Shown: piece by piece, positions 36,070-44,660 of the stretch
Layout of the letters: every line of letters starts with the position of its first letter
Numbering within the stretch: the stretch's first letter is position 1
Assembly (NCBI GenBank): GCA_009911065.1
Contig: QXWR01000030.1
Coordinates: forward strand, 1-64,000
Source: Clostridiaceae bacterium
GTDB lineage: Bacteria; Bacillota; Clostridia; Lachnospirales; Lachnospiraceae
DNA: 64,000 nucleotides
Direction: 5' to 3'
Notes under the pieces: model-generated
What the model was told of the DNA's origin: nothing
The model's database searches: none
What the model saw: only the letters and a program-made list of their open reading frames with translations
Translations under genes and position numbers: made by a program

Positions 36070-37032
36070 TTACCATTCCAGTAAAGTTGCTCCCCAGGTT
36101 AAGCCTGCCCCAAAACCAGACATGACAATCTTATCCCCTTTATTCAGCTTCCCTGCCCGGTTCATCTCATCCAAAAGAATCGGAACTGTCGCCGCAGAAG
36201 TATTGCCGTAAAACTCCATATTCATGGGAAATTTATCCATAGGCTGTTTCAGTCGTTTGGCCACAGATTCCACAATCCGGTAATTGGCCTGATGAAGGAC
36301 AAAATACTTCACCTCATCAATACTTACCCCTGACTCCTCCAATACCTGATGAATGCAGGCAGGGACTGTCTTTACCGCAAACTTAAACACTTCCTGTCCG
36401 TCCATCGTAATAAACCCCGGTTCTGTGGTAATTCCGTTTATAAAATTACCTCCTGTGCGGGACACACAAGACAGAACATTCCATTTAGCGCCGTCTGATT
36501 TCATCACTGTATGAATCACTCCTGTATCCTCTGCCCGGACAACCGCTGCTCCGGCTCCGTCTCCAAACAGCACACAGGTACTCCGGTCTTTCCAGTCAAC
36601 CAGCTTGCTGATGCAATCTGCTCCAATTACCAGCCCAGTCCGGTAAATCCCTGCTTGGATAAATGCCTGCATTGTACTTAACGCAAACAAAAAACCAGAA
36701 CAGGCAGCGCTTACATCAAATCCACATGCATTGACAGCTCCGATTGCCTCCTGCACCTCACAGGCTCCGCTGGGAAAACAATGATCCGGAGAAGTGGTTC
36801 CCATAAGAATTAAATCCAACTCTTTTTCATCTATTCCCGCATTCTCAAGAGCTTTTCTTGCGGCTTCGGCTGCCATATGGCTGGTTCCTTCCTCCCTTAC
36901 GACCCGCCTTTGCCGGATGCCGGTTCTTCCTGCAATCCACTCATCGCTGGTATCTACAATCTTTGCCAGATCCTCATTGGTTACTACCTGCGCCGGCACA
37001 TAAGAGCCGGTCCCAATTATTCTGCTTGTCAT
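36070..37032 (-). CDS. fabH: 3-oxoacyl-ACP synthase III FabH
   Basis: The 320-residue enzyme starts chains by condensing an acyl-CoA with malonyl-ACP. Its triad is Cys111 in SAACSGF, His in VLHQANYRI and Asn in GNTSAATVP. The GRTGIRQRR pocket motif is present. It is the first gene of the fatty-acid operon, about 200 bases downstream of a strong promoter with operator-like palindromes. Confidence 0.95.
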   Translation of the reverse strand: MTSRIIGTGSYVPAQVVTNEDLAKIVDTSDEWIAGRTGIRQRRVVREEGTSHMAAEAARKALENAGIDEKELDLILMGTTSPDHCFPSGACEVQEAIGAVNACGFDVSAACSGFLFALSTMQAFIQAGIYRTGLVIGADCISKLVDWKDRSTCVLFGDGAGAAVVRAEDTGVIHTVMKSDGAKWNVLSCVSRTGGNFINGITTEPGFITMDGQEVFKFAVKTVPACIHQVLEESGVSIDEVKYFVLHQANYRIVESVAKRLKQPMDKFPMNMEFYGNTSAATVPILLDEMNRAGKLNKGDKIVMSGFGAGLTWGATLLEW

Positions 37033-37206
37033 GATCTGTATACCCTGTCTTTAATTATTTGTCTGTTCCAGTTCAGATTCCATATGAAATGAAAATTCGA
37101 TCCTTCTTGCTGAAAATACTTGACCAAAAAACATCTCTTCTCTGAACCATAACATTTACTTCTTCAAATACCTCTCCTGAAAATCATTCTTAAATTTAGT
37201 TTTATT

Positions 37207-37229
37207 CTCAAATGTTTTGAGTCTCAAAG
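37207..37229. promoter_or_regulatory. Overlapping FabT-type operator palindromes
   Basis: CTCAAA-TGT-TTTGAG (37207-37221) overlaps TTTGA-GTC-TCAAA (37216-37228). The second matches the TTTGA-N3-TCAAA pattern I recall for streptococcal FabT sites. They lie directly downstream of the -10 of the fab promoter, where a bound repressor would block transcription. Confidence 0.6.
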
Positions 37230-37240
37230 TATTTAGTTTT

Positions 37241-37269
37241 ATTTTATAAAATTATACCTGATTTGTCAA
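37241..37269 (-). promoter_or_regulatory. Promoter of the fatty-acid synthesis operon
   Basis: Minus-strand TTGACA (37264-37269) and TAAAAT (37241-37246) are 17 bases apart, a near-consensus promoter. The -35 is inside one arm of a 9-bp inverted repeat (37259-37267 with 37282-37290), which may be a further binding site. The leader to fabH is about 200 nt and holds no gene. Confidence 0.75.
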
Positions 37270-37355
37270 GCTTTATTTCTCGACAAATCAAGTAAAATAC
37301 CATATTTTCCACTCCATCAAAAATTAAAAACAGGAAAGTAAATTCCAGTCAAAAA

Positions 37356-38285
37356 TCACCCAAATAACTCTGTAGACAAATATCGGTCTCCTGTATCCGG
37401 CAGCAATACCACAATGTTCTTTCCACGGTTCTCCTCATCCTTTGCCAGCTCCACTGCCGCCCACAAAGCCGCCCCGGAAGAAATGCCCACTAAAACCCCT
37501 TCCAGGGTTCCTGCCTTTCTTCCCATGACAAAAGCATCCTCATTCTCCACCGGCACAATCTTATCATAAATCTCTGTATCCAACACATCCGGCACAAAGC
37601 CTGCCCCGATTCCCTGAAGCTTGTGAGCGCCTGCTATTCCTTTGCTAAGTACAGGAGAAGATGCTGGCTCCACTGCCACAATCTTCACATTGGGATTTTG
37701 GGACTTTAAATATTGCCCTACACCCGTGATGGTTCCCCCGGTTCCCACGCCTGCCACAAAAATATCTACTTTCCCATCTGTATCTTCCCAAATCTCCGGC
37801 CCTGTTGTCTCCCTGTGAGCCGCAGGATTGGCCGGATTTACAAACTGCCCTGGAATGAAACTTCCCGGAATCTCCTTTGCCAGTTCCTCCGCCTTATCTA
37901 TAGCTGCTTTCATTCCCCCCGCTCCATCGGTAAGCACCAGGCTAGCCCCATAAGCTTTCATCAGCTGCCTTCTTTCCACGCTCATAGTCTCAGGCATAAC
38001 AATAATAATCCGGTACCCCCTTGCCGCTGCCATCAAAGCCAGCCCGATTCCCGTGTTTCCGGAAGTCGGTTCAATAATTACAGACCCTGGCTTTAAAAGC
38101 CCTCTTGTCTCCCCATCTTCAATCATAGCCTTTGCCACCCGGTCTTTCACTGACCCGGCAGGATTCAAATATTCCAGCTTTCCCAGCACACGTGCCTTTA
38201 AGCCGTACTCTTTCTCCAAATGAGTCATCTCCAAAAGCGGAGTCCTTCCAATCAACTGCTCTGCAGAAGTATAAATTTTACTCAT
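37356..38285 (-). CDS. cysK: Cysteine synthase (O-acetylserine sulfhydrylase)
   Basis: The 309-residue PLP enzyme makes cysteine from O-acetylserine and sulfide. [13 protein letters not shown] contains the PLP lysine, [10 protein letters not shown] binds the substrate, and GTGGTITGV binds phosphate. The frame is open to 38312, but the family starts with the [13 protein letters not shown] at 38285. It lies between the fab operon and rsmI, with 58 bases to the latter. Confidence 0.93.
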   Translation of the reverse strand: MSKIYTSAEQLIGRTPLLEMTHLEKEYGLKARVLGKLEYLNPAGSVKDRVAKAMIEDGETRGLLKPGSVIIEPTSGNTGIGLALMAAARGYRIIIVMPETMSVERRQLMKAYGASLVLTDGAGGMKAAIDKAEELAKEIPGSFIPGQFVNPANPAAHRETTGPEIWEDTDGKVDIFVAGVGTGGTITGVGQYLKSQNPNVKIVAVEPASSPVLSKGIAGAHKLQGIGAGFVPDVLDTEIYDKIVPVENEDAFVMGRKAGTLEGVLVGISSGAALWAAVELAKDEENRGKNIVVLLPDTGDRYLSTELFG

Positions 38286-38343
38286 CCTTTTCACCCTTCC
38301 TTTCCAAGGCATAAATATATTGTTAAATTTTTATCAAACCTCT

Positions 38344-39198
38344 TTACTCTTCCAGCAATCCCTGATAAACCTCTCTCTTTCCAATTCCCCGATCTTTTGC
38401 CACCTGCTTCATAGCCTCTTTTTTTTCCATTCCCTGACCAAGATAAAGTGCCATGTGATCTTTAAAAGACAATTCCTCCCAGGACTGTTCCTGTTCCTTT
38501 TGCATATCTGTGATTTTTCTCCCCTCAATTACAATCACACACTCCCCCTTTGGCTCTTCTTTCTGGTACCTGCTTATTGCATCCCGGAAAGTGGCAGGAA
38601 ACACCTCCTCATGCTTTTTCGTAAGCTCTCTGCAGATTGTGATCCTTCTTTCCTCCCCCAACGCCTTTCCCAGCTCTTCAAGAGTCCTGACCAGATGATG
38701 AGGAGCCTCATACACAACAATGGTTCTTGTCTCCTTCTCAAGCTCCTTTAATATCCACTGTCTCTCCTTTTTATCCGCCGGCAAAAAGGCTTCAAAACAA
38801 AACCGTCTGGTACCAAGGCCGGAAAGGGTTAAGGCCGTCACACATGCTGCTGCTCCCGGCAGAGAAGTAACCTCAATCCCCGCCTCGTAACACTGCCTTA
38901 CCAATTCCTCTCCTGGATCTGAAATTCCCGGCGTCCCGGCATCTGTCACCAAAGCTACTTTCGTTCCCTCTATCATCTTCTTCACAAGATATTTTCCCTT
39001 ATCCACCTTGTTAAACTTATGATAACTGGTCATAGGCGTATGAATTTCAAAATGATTCAGAAGCTTTATGCTGTTTCTGGTATCTTCCGCAGCAATCAAA
39101 TCCACTTGCCGCAAAGTATTTACCACCCGATAAGTAATATCCTCCAAATTTCCAATTGGTGTTGCACACAAATACAGTTTTCCCAATGCTTTATCCAC
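38344..39198 (-). CDS. rsmI: 16S rRNA (cytidine-1402-2'-O)-methyltransferase RsmI
   Basis: The 284-residue SAM-dependent enzyme methylates C1402 in the ribosomal decoding centre. LYLCATPIGNLEDITYR is the family start, and AEDTRNSIKLLNHF, TDAGTPGISDPG and SLPGAAACVTAL are conserved. An AGGAGG before the GTG at 39198 sets the start; the frame stays open to a TTG at 39222. It is the homologue of Bacillus yabC and keeps that gene's neighbourhood. Confidence 0.9.
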   Translation of the reverse strand: MDKALGKLYLCATPIGNLEDITYRVVNTLRQVDLIAAEDTRNSIKLLNHFEIHTPMTSYHKFNKVDKGKYLVKKMIEGTKVALVTDAGTPGISDPGEELVRQCYEAGIEVTSLPGAAACVTALTLSGLGTRRFCFEAFLPADKKERQWILKELEKETRTIVVYEAPHHLVRTLEELGKALGEERRITICRELTKKHEEVFPATFRDAISRYQKEEPKGECVIVIEGRKITDMQKEQEQSWEELSFKDHMALYLGQGMEKKEAMKQVAKDRGIGKREVYQGLLEE

Positions 39199-39298
39199 AA
39201 TCCTCCTGCCCTCCGTCCACAATCATTTACTATAAATCCAAGATTATCCACTTCGTTTCAATCCGCTTCACCAAATCTTACGATGTTTCCCCCAAGAT

Positions 39299-40054
39299 TT
39301 AATACCCATAAACCGTGGAAATTTCTTCTGAATAAACTCCTGGTTCCCGAAATACCACAATTGGAGCTTCCACCTCCATCATAGCTCCCCCGCCTTTTAC
39401 TGCTTCAATCAGCACCATATTTGCATCTTTATCCACAAAAGGATGAACCATTTTCATCTTTTTCGGCTCCAATCCGTATTTCTTTAAGACACAAATAATT
39501 TCTGCCAGCCGTCTTGGACGATGGACAACATAAAATCTTCCCCCTGATTTTAAAAGAAGGGATGTCTCCCTCACCACATCCTCCCAGGTACAAAGAATCT
39601 CATGGCGAGAAACCGCCTTTCCCAAATTCGGGTTTTTCAAACCATGGTGATTCACCATATAAGGAGGATTGGATGTTACCACATCAAAAGAAGCCCTGCC
39701 GAAAATACGGCTGGCTTCCTTAATATCCCCCTGTACAATCTTGACCCGTTCCTCTAACCCATTGAGCCGGACGCTTCTTGCTGCCATCTCTGCAACTGCC
39801 TCCTGAATTTCCAGACCAGTAAAATGTTCTCCCTTTGTCTTCGCCTCCAGCAAAATAGGCAAAATCCCAGTACCTGTCCCAAGATCTACCATACATTCCT
39901 TTTCCCTCACCCTGGCAAATCCGGACAAAAGCACAGCGTCCATTCCAAAACAAAATCCCTTTTTCTTCTGGATAATCTGATAATGATTCCGTTGCAGATC
40001 ATCCACCCTTTCATCTTCCCGTATCTCCACAGAAGCCTTTTTTAGCCTACTCAT
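39299..40054 (-). CDS. trmN6: tRNA1(Val) (adenine-37-N6)-methyltransferase-like (YabB/TrmN6)
   Basis: The 251-residue Rossmann-fold methyltransferase has the SAM-binding DLGTGTGILPI and the N6-adenine motif SNPPYM. GFCFGMDAVLLSGFA is the typical N-terminal pattern of the YabB/TrmN6 family. It overlaps the end of ricT by eight bases. The tRNA target is inferred from the E. coli family member. Confidence 0.88.
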   Translation of the reverse strand: MSRLKKASVEIREDERVDDLQRNHYQIIQKKKGFCFGMDAVLLSGFARVREKECMVDLGTGTGILPILLEAKTKGEHFTGLEIQEAVAEMAARSVRLNGLEERVKIVQGDIKEASRIFGRASFDVVTSNPPYMVNHHGLKNPNLGKAVSRHEILCTWEDVVRETSLLLKSGGRFYVVHRPRRLAEIICVLKKYGLEPKKMKMVHPFVDKDANMVLIEAVKGGGAMMEVEAPIVVFREPGVYSEEISTVYGY

Positions 40055-40955
40055 CCAACTTTGACTTCCCCTCTTTTTTCTCCAGCGCTTCCAGTTTCTT
40101 AAGCTCCGCGTCCTCCACCTCTGTCTTTTTCTTTTTCTTTCTTGGCTTAAATCGAAGCTGATCTACCTTATATTCTCGAATCTCCTTCTCATCATGGTTC
40201 ACCGTTACAATAAGCTTCACCTGCTGACGCAGCACATTTACACTTTGCACCTCTCCTCTTAATCCATCGTCTGTAGTAACAAAATCCCCCACATTGGGAA
40301 GCTTACTGTTTAAATACTCATAAGTCTCCTCCTCATTTTTCAGGCAGCACATCAATCTTCCGCACACGCCAGAAATCTTGGTAGGATTCAAAGACAGATT
40401 CTGTTCCTTTGCCATTCGAATGGAAACCGGAATAAATTCGGACAAATAGGCATGGCAGCACAGCTCACGACCGCAGATTCCTACACCTCCCAAAATCTTT
40501 GTCTCATCCCGAACTCCAACCTGTCTTAACTCAATTCGGGTTTTGAACACCGATGCCAGATCTTTTACCAGCTCTCTGAAATCAATCCGTCCATCCGCCG
40601 TAAAATAAAACAAAATCTTATTGTTGTCAAACGTATACTCCACATCAATCAGTTTCATCTCAAGACCATGTTTTTGAATCTTTTCCTGACAAATGCCAAA
40701 AGCATCTTTCTCCTTTTCCCGGTTATTTTCCTCCTTGATACGATCTTCCTCTGTGGCCATTCGAATCACAGACTTTAATGGCTGCACCACCTTGGAATCA
40801 TCCACTTCCCGGTTTCCAAGCACCACATATCCATACTCAATCCCTCTGGCTGTCTCCACAATCACATGATCGCCACTGTTTATCTCCATGTCACCCGGTC
40901 CAAAATAATAGACCTTTCCGCCGGTTCGAAACCTTACGCCAATTACTGTCACCAT
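40047..40955 (-). CDS. ricT: PSP1-domain protein RicT (YaaT)
   Basis: The 302-residue protein has a PSP1 domain with ICGRELCCHAYL and GVCGRLMCCLKNEE. In Bacillus the cysteines of YaaT/RicT help bind iron-sulfur clusters in the RicA-RicF-RicT complex, which acts in RNA processing and sporulation timing. The C-terminus is Lys/Glu-rich. It begins four bases after holB, matching the Bacillus order holB-yaaT-yabB. Confidence 0.92.
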   Translation of the reverse strand: MVTVIGVRFRTGGKVYYFGPGDMEINSGDHVIVETARGIEYGYVVLGNREVDDSKVVQPLKSVIRMATEEDRIKEENNREKEKDAFGICQEKIQKHGLEMKLIDVEYTFDNNKILFYFTADGRIDFRELVKDLASVFKTRIELRQVGVRDETKILGGVGICGRELCCHAYLSEFIPVSIRMAKEQNLSLNPTKISGVCGRLMCCLKNEEETYEYLNSKLPNVGDFVTTDDGLRGEVQSVNVLRQQVKLIVTVNHDEKEIREYKVDQLRFKPRKKKKKTEVEDAELKKLEALEKKEGKSKLDE

Positions 40956-40959
40956 ACAG

Positions 40960-41982
40960 TTATACTCCCTTTTCGCTGAAATTTTTATTAATACCCGAAT
41001 CCTTCATTGATAAAAGCATCAGTTCCATAATCAATTCCATATTAACATTGGAATGCAGACGCCTTCTGGTCTTTCCAATGGAATCCAAAATCATTTCCAA
41101 TCCGTCATATGAAGAATGATCGCTGATCTCACTGATCGAGTTACATTCATTTTTAAAAATTAATAATTTTTTATCTTTTGTAACTTTATAAAGCAGTACA
41201 TCCCGATACCACATTTGTATAAAGTCCAGACATTCTTCTATATCCACCTTGTCCTCTTTTAACATACGAATAAAATCAAGAATCTCAGAAATATCCATAT
41301 GGTGAATATTTTTTAACATCTTTAAAATTTCCTCATTCATGACCCGGAAATCTTCTGAGTTAGCTATGGAAACAGCCCTGCCAAGATTCCCTCTTGCAAA
41401 TGCCACATAAATCTCCGCATCTGATTTATCCGTCTGTCCCTTTTCCAACAAATAATCTCTCACCATCTCATCCCTTAAAGGCTTCAGTTTTAGCTGAATA
41501 CACCGGGAAAGTATGGTGGGCAGAAAAGCCTCCTGACTGGTAGTAAGCAAAAGCAAAACTGCATAAGACGGCGGTTCCTCAATGGTCTTTAAAAGGGCAT
41601 TTTGAGCCTGAACCGTCATCTTCTCCGCTTCGTCCACAATATATATTTTATAGGAACTGCTGTAAGGCTTAATCCATATGGTATCGTAAATTTGTTTCCG
41701 TATATCATCCACTCCTATGCTGGAAGGTTTTTCATGGGTCACAAATATCAAATCCGGATGATTATCACTTAGCACCTGTTTGCAGCCATGACAAACCATA
41801 CATCCTTCCCCTGTATCCTCCTGACAAAGCAGCGCAAGTGCAAAAGCGCGGGCAAGAGATTTCCTTCCCATCCCCACCTCTCCATTTAGAATATAAGCAT
41901 GGGAAACCATTCCTGTCTGAGCCGCTTTTTTTAAATGTTCCTTAATGGAATCATGTCCAAGAATATCCTTAAATCCCGGCAT
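40960..41982 (-). CDS. holB: DNA polymerase III delta-prime subunit
   Basis: The 340-residue clamp-loader subunit begins FKDILGHDSIKEHL. It has a Walker A-like NGEVGMGRKSLARAF in place of a perfect GKT loop, and four zinc-ligand cysteines (CQEDTGEGCMVCHGC). KIYIVDEAEKMTVQAQNALLKTIEEPP is the conserved Walker B and arginine-finger zone. A GGAG site before the ATG at 41982 sets the start. It is the co-directional neighbour of ricT. Confidence 0.9.
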   Translation of the reverse strand: MPGFKDILGHDSIKEHLKKAAQTGMVSHAYILNGEVGMGRKSLARAFALALLCQEDTGEGCMVCHGCKQVLSDNHPDLIFVTHEKPSSIGVDDIRKQIYDTIWIKPYSSSYKIYIVDEAEKMTVQAQNALLKTIEEPPSYAVLLLLTTSQEAFLPTILSRCIQLKLKPLRDEMVRDYLLEKGQTDKSDAEIYVAFARGNLGRAVSIANSEDFRVMNEEILKMLKNIHHMDISEILDFIRMLKEDKVDIEECLDFIQMWYRDVLLYKVTKDKKLLIFKNECNSISEISDHSSYDGLEMILDSIGKTRRRLHSNVNMELIMELMLLSMKDSGINKNFSEKGV

Positions 41983-42063
41983 GTCAACTCCTTTCATACA
42001 CCAAAAAGTATAACATAAAATCAAACATCTGTATAGAAAAATCCATTTCCAATCGGTTCCCTT

Positions 42064-42648
42064 TTAAGACCTTTCCCGCAAAATCACGCTTTTAATCGTT
42101 TCCACACAACGATCCAGATTCTCATTTTCAAACATTTCATAAACACCCAATCTCATTAAGTTTTCTTCCGAAAAATCCTCCTCATCTGCCAGAAATCTCC
42201 TGCACATTTCCACATAGTCTGGTTTCCTCTGCTGACGCTCTCGCATAAGAGCACGTTCCAGACGAATGCCCGTTTCAACCGTAATATAAACCGGCAGAAC
42301 AATTTCGCCAAAATATCCCTTCAGTTTCTCATAGGATTCCAATGTTCCAATGGAAAGATAATTCTCCGTTCCCCTTCCCATCTTCCCGTCATCTACAGTA
42401 GCATAACTCCACAAACCAGCAGCTGTGTGATAATTCCTTCGCTCAATTACCTTCCCTCTTCGCTCAAATTCTTCCAATTCTTCCTCTGTGATAAAATAAT
42501 ATTCCACTCCCTGTCTTTCCCCATCTCTCATAGGACGGGTCGTATAAAGCAAAGTTGGACAAAGCCCCTGACACTCCTTTAAAAGCCTTTTATAAATCGT
42601 ATCTTTACCAGATGCACTTTTTCCCATCAAATAAAATATTTTCCCCAT
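42064..42648 (-). CDS. Guanylate-kinase-like P-loop protein
   Basis: The 194-residue protein has the P-loop LMGKSASGKDTIYKRL. The GMP-binding pattern TTRPMRDGERQGVEYYF follows, and VYITVETGIRLERALMRERQ forms the lid and last helix. These are the signatures of guanylate kinase. AAGGAA precedes the ATG at 42648, inside the tail of the upstream gene. In Bacillus the corresponding place is held by thymidylate kinase. Ser in place of Gly within the P-loop (KSASGK) differs from the usual GPSGVGK. Confidence 0.75.
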   Translation of the reverse strand: MGKIFYLMGKSASGKDTIYKRLLKECQGLCPTLLYTTRPMRDGERQGVEYYFITEEELEEFERRGKVIERRNYHTAAGLWSYATVDDGKMGRGTENYLSIGTLESYEKLKGYFGEIVLPVYITVETGIRLERALMRERQQRKPDYVEMCRRFLADEEDFSEENLMRLGVYEMFENENLDRCVETIKSVILRERS

Positions 42649-42655
42649 AGGTTTT

Positions 42656-44197
42656 CTAGTTCCTTTCCTTTGTATCACCTGCATTTCCTTTTTCTGCACA
42701 AACCTTTATTACCTCTGCCCTTTTATCCTCCATTCCCTGTACCAGCAACCCCTTCTCCTTATACTCACAAATCTGTCTTATAATCTCATCATCCATTCTC
42801 TCCCCAGGAACAATAATGGGAACACCAGGAGGATACAAATAAATAAATTCACAGGAAATCCGGCCTGCACACGCAGCCACAGGCACTCGTTCCCACTTCG
42901 CCTCAAATGCTTCAGCCAAAGTCAACTCTGCCTTCGTATTTCGTTTATACCCAGTTTTCTTCATTCCCCCTTCTTTCTCTTCTCCCTCATTCCACTTCAT
43001 TTTCTTTGTAATCCCTTCCCCCATCCTCCATTTCCTCTGTAACCGATTTCCGGCTATCTCTTGATCTATTTCCAGCAATGCATTTTCCAAACGGCATAGA
43101 CCTTCCTGGGTATCCAAAATCGTAGTAATCATAACCACATAATCTATCCCGCACATTTCTACTTCCAACCCATATTTTTCCCGCAGCCAATCTCCTAGCT
43201 TTGCCCCTCCAACCCCTGTCTCATAGCAAGAAACCACAATTTTTGATTGATCCAATCCATATACTCCGCTGGTTCCCACTGCCGATTCATCCAACAACTT
43301 TAATACTTTCATACCAGATAAGCTTTTTCGCAATCTTTCAAGCCTTTGGGTGAACTTCTTAAAATATTCTTTTCCATGCTCCTCCATCTCAAAAATACAT
43401 TCCTCCATTCCTGCCATCAGCACATAAGAAGGACTACTGCTTTGAAATACCTGCAAATACCATTCAAGCCTTTCAAGGTCCACAAACTTACTTTTCACAT
43501 GAAGAATAGCCGTCTGAGTAAACGAAGGTAATGTTTTATGTAAACTTTGAATCACTATATCTGCACCACATTTCAACGCTGACACAGGAAAATCTTCTCC
43601 AATGAAAAAATGCGCTCCATGCGCTTCATCTACAATCAAAGGAATCTTTCGCTCATGTACCACGGATGCAATAGACGCCACATCCGATACAACTCCCTCA
43701 TAAGTAGGAGACACCAGAAATACCGCCTGAGCATCTGGAAAACGTTTCAGTGACTCTTCCACATCCTTCGCTGAAATTCCTCCATTTATCCACAATTTTT
43801 CTAAAATCTGTGGATAAACATAAGATACCTCCATATTTTTCAGGATAACTCCATGATAAGTACTTTTGTGACAATTCCGCGCCATTATCATTCTTCCCTT
43901 TGAACGTACACTTCCACAAATTGCACTCAATATTCCCCCACTGCTTCCATTGACTAGATAATAACTTTTATCCGCCCCATATACATTTGCCGCCCAGTCC
44001 ATAGATTCTCGTAATATTCCCTCTGCATGATGCAGATTATCAAAGCCGTCAATCTCTGTAAGATCAATGGAAAAAGGGTTAGGAAAATCTCCGAGAAATC
44101 CTTCCACCTGTCTTTTGTGTCCTGGCATATGAAATGGATACATCTCAGACTCTCTATATTTTTTTAATCGCTCCACTAATAAATCTTGTCTTTTCAA
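42656..44197 (-). CDS. Orn/Lys/Arg decarboxylase-like PLP protein (YaaO family)
   Basis: The 513-residue fold-type I PLP enzyme has the N-terminal FHMPGHKRQ, GSSGGILSAICG binding the cofactor phosphate, and VDEAHGAHF. SLHKTLPSFTQ contains the PLP lysine, and the C-terminal domain ends with YPPGVPIIVPGE. It resembles Bacillus YaaO and SpeA, which decarboxylate arginine or a related amino acid. The start appears to be a TTG behind AGG. A low-complexity insert lies near residues 390-420. Confidence 0.82.
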   Translation of the reverse strand: MKRQDLLVERLKKYRESEMYPFHMPGHKRQVEGFLGDFPNPFSIDLTEIDGFDNLHHAEGILRESMDWAANVYGADKSYYLVNGSSGGILSAICGSVRSKGRMIMARNCHKSTYHGVILKNMEVSYVYPQILEKLWINGGISAKDVEESLKRFPDAQAVFLVSPTYEGVVSDVASIASVVHERKIPLIVDEAHGAHFFIGEDFPVSALKCGADIVIQSLHKTLPSFTQTAILHVKSKFVDLERLEWYLQVFQSSSPSYVLMAGMEECIFEMEEHGKEYFKKFTQRLERLRKSLSGMKVLKLLDESAVGTSGVYGLDQSKIVVSCYETGVGGAKLGDWLREKYGLEVEMCGIDYVVMITTILDTQEGLCRLENALLEIDQEIAGNRLQRKWRMGEGITKKMKWNEGEEKEGGMKKTGYKRNTKAELTLAEAFEAKWERVPVAACAGRISCEFIYLYPPGVPIIVPGERMDDEIIRQICEYKEKGLLVQGMEDKRAEVIKVCAEKGNAGDTKERN

Positions 44198-44402
44198 TTT
44201 TAAAACCTGCCTATTCTATTTTAATCTTTCCCAACACATCCCATGCCAAAACATATATGAAAACGAATTTCCTTTTTCCACAATAGCAATTAAATAACCA
44301 CAAAAGCAATTATATCAACAAAAAATACAAAATACCATAGCATATTCCTCTAAAGTATGATACAATTTTTTCACTTAAAAAAATGAATCTGGAGACAATC
44401 CT

Positions 44403-44630
44403 ATGAGAGAAATAGAATTTAAGATGGAACGACAAGGGCTGGTACAAACAGGGGATGAAGTAGAAATTATTGAACGGGAAGGCGTCACTTACAGTTATAT
44501 CATCGAACCGGCAGTGGCCATGTCCGGCTGCTTTCCTGCTCGTGACCGAATCCAATCCCGAAAAGGAATTGTAAAAGAAATCCGTGAAAACGACCGTGGA
44601 TTCTATGTAATCGTAATATTTGACGAATAA
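44403..44630 (+). CDS. Small conserved hypothetical protein
   Basis: This 75-residue protein has alternating charged and beta-like segments (VEIIEREGVTYSYII, GIVKEIRENDRGFYVIVIF) and a single Cys in SGCFPARDR. It looks like a small five-strand beta domain. GGAG lies eight bases before the ATG, and a terminator follows directly. I have seen similar small proteins in Lachnospiraceae genomes but know no function. Confidence 0.65.
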   Translation: MREIEFKMERQGLVQTGDEVEIIEREGVTYSYIIEPAVAMSGCFPARDRIQSRKGIVKEIRENDRGFYVIVIFDE

Positions 44631-44660
44631 AAGAAGGGCTGAAATCACAGCCCTTCTTTC
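44631..44660. terminator. Intrinsic terminator after the small conserved gene
   Basis: An 11-bp perfect stem (44631-44641 with 44648-44658) starts directly after the plus-strand stop codon. It ends just before the stop of the minus-strand 559-residue protein, and could work for both. Confidence 0.75.

Noticed and set aside
37033-37355. Riboswitch or extra fabT gene upstream of fabH
   Set aside because: No open frame for a regulator and no recognisable riboswitch fold; the region is explained by a promoter and palindromes.
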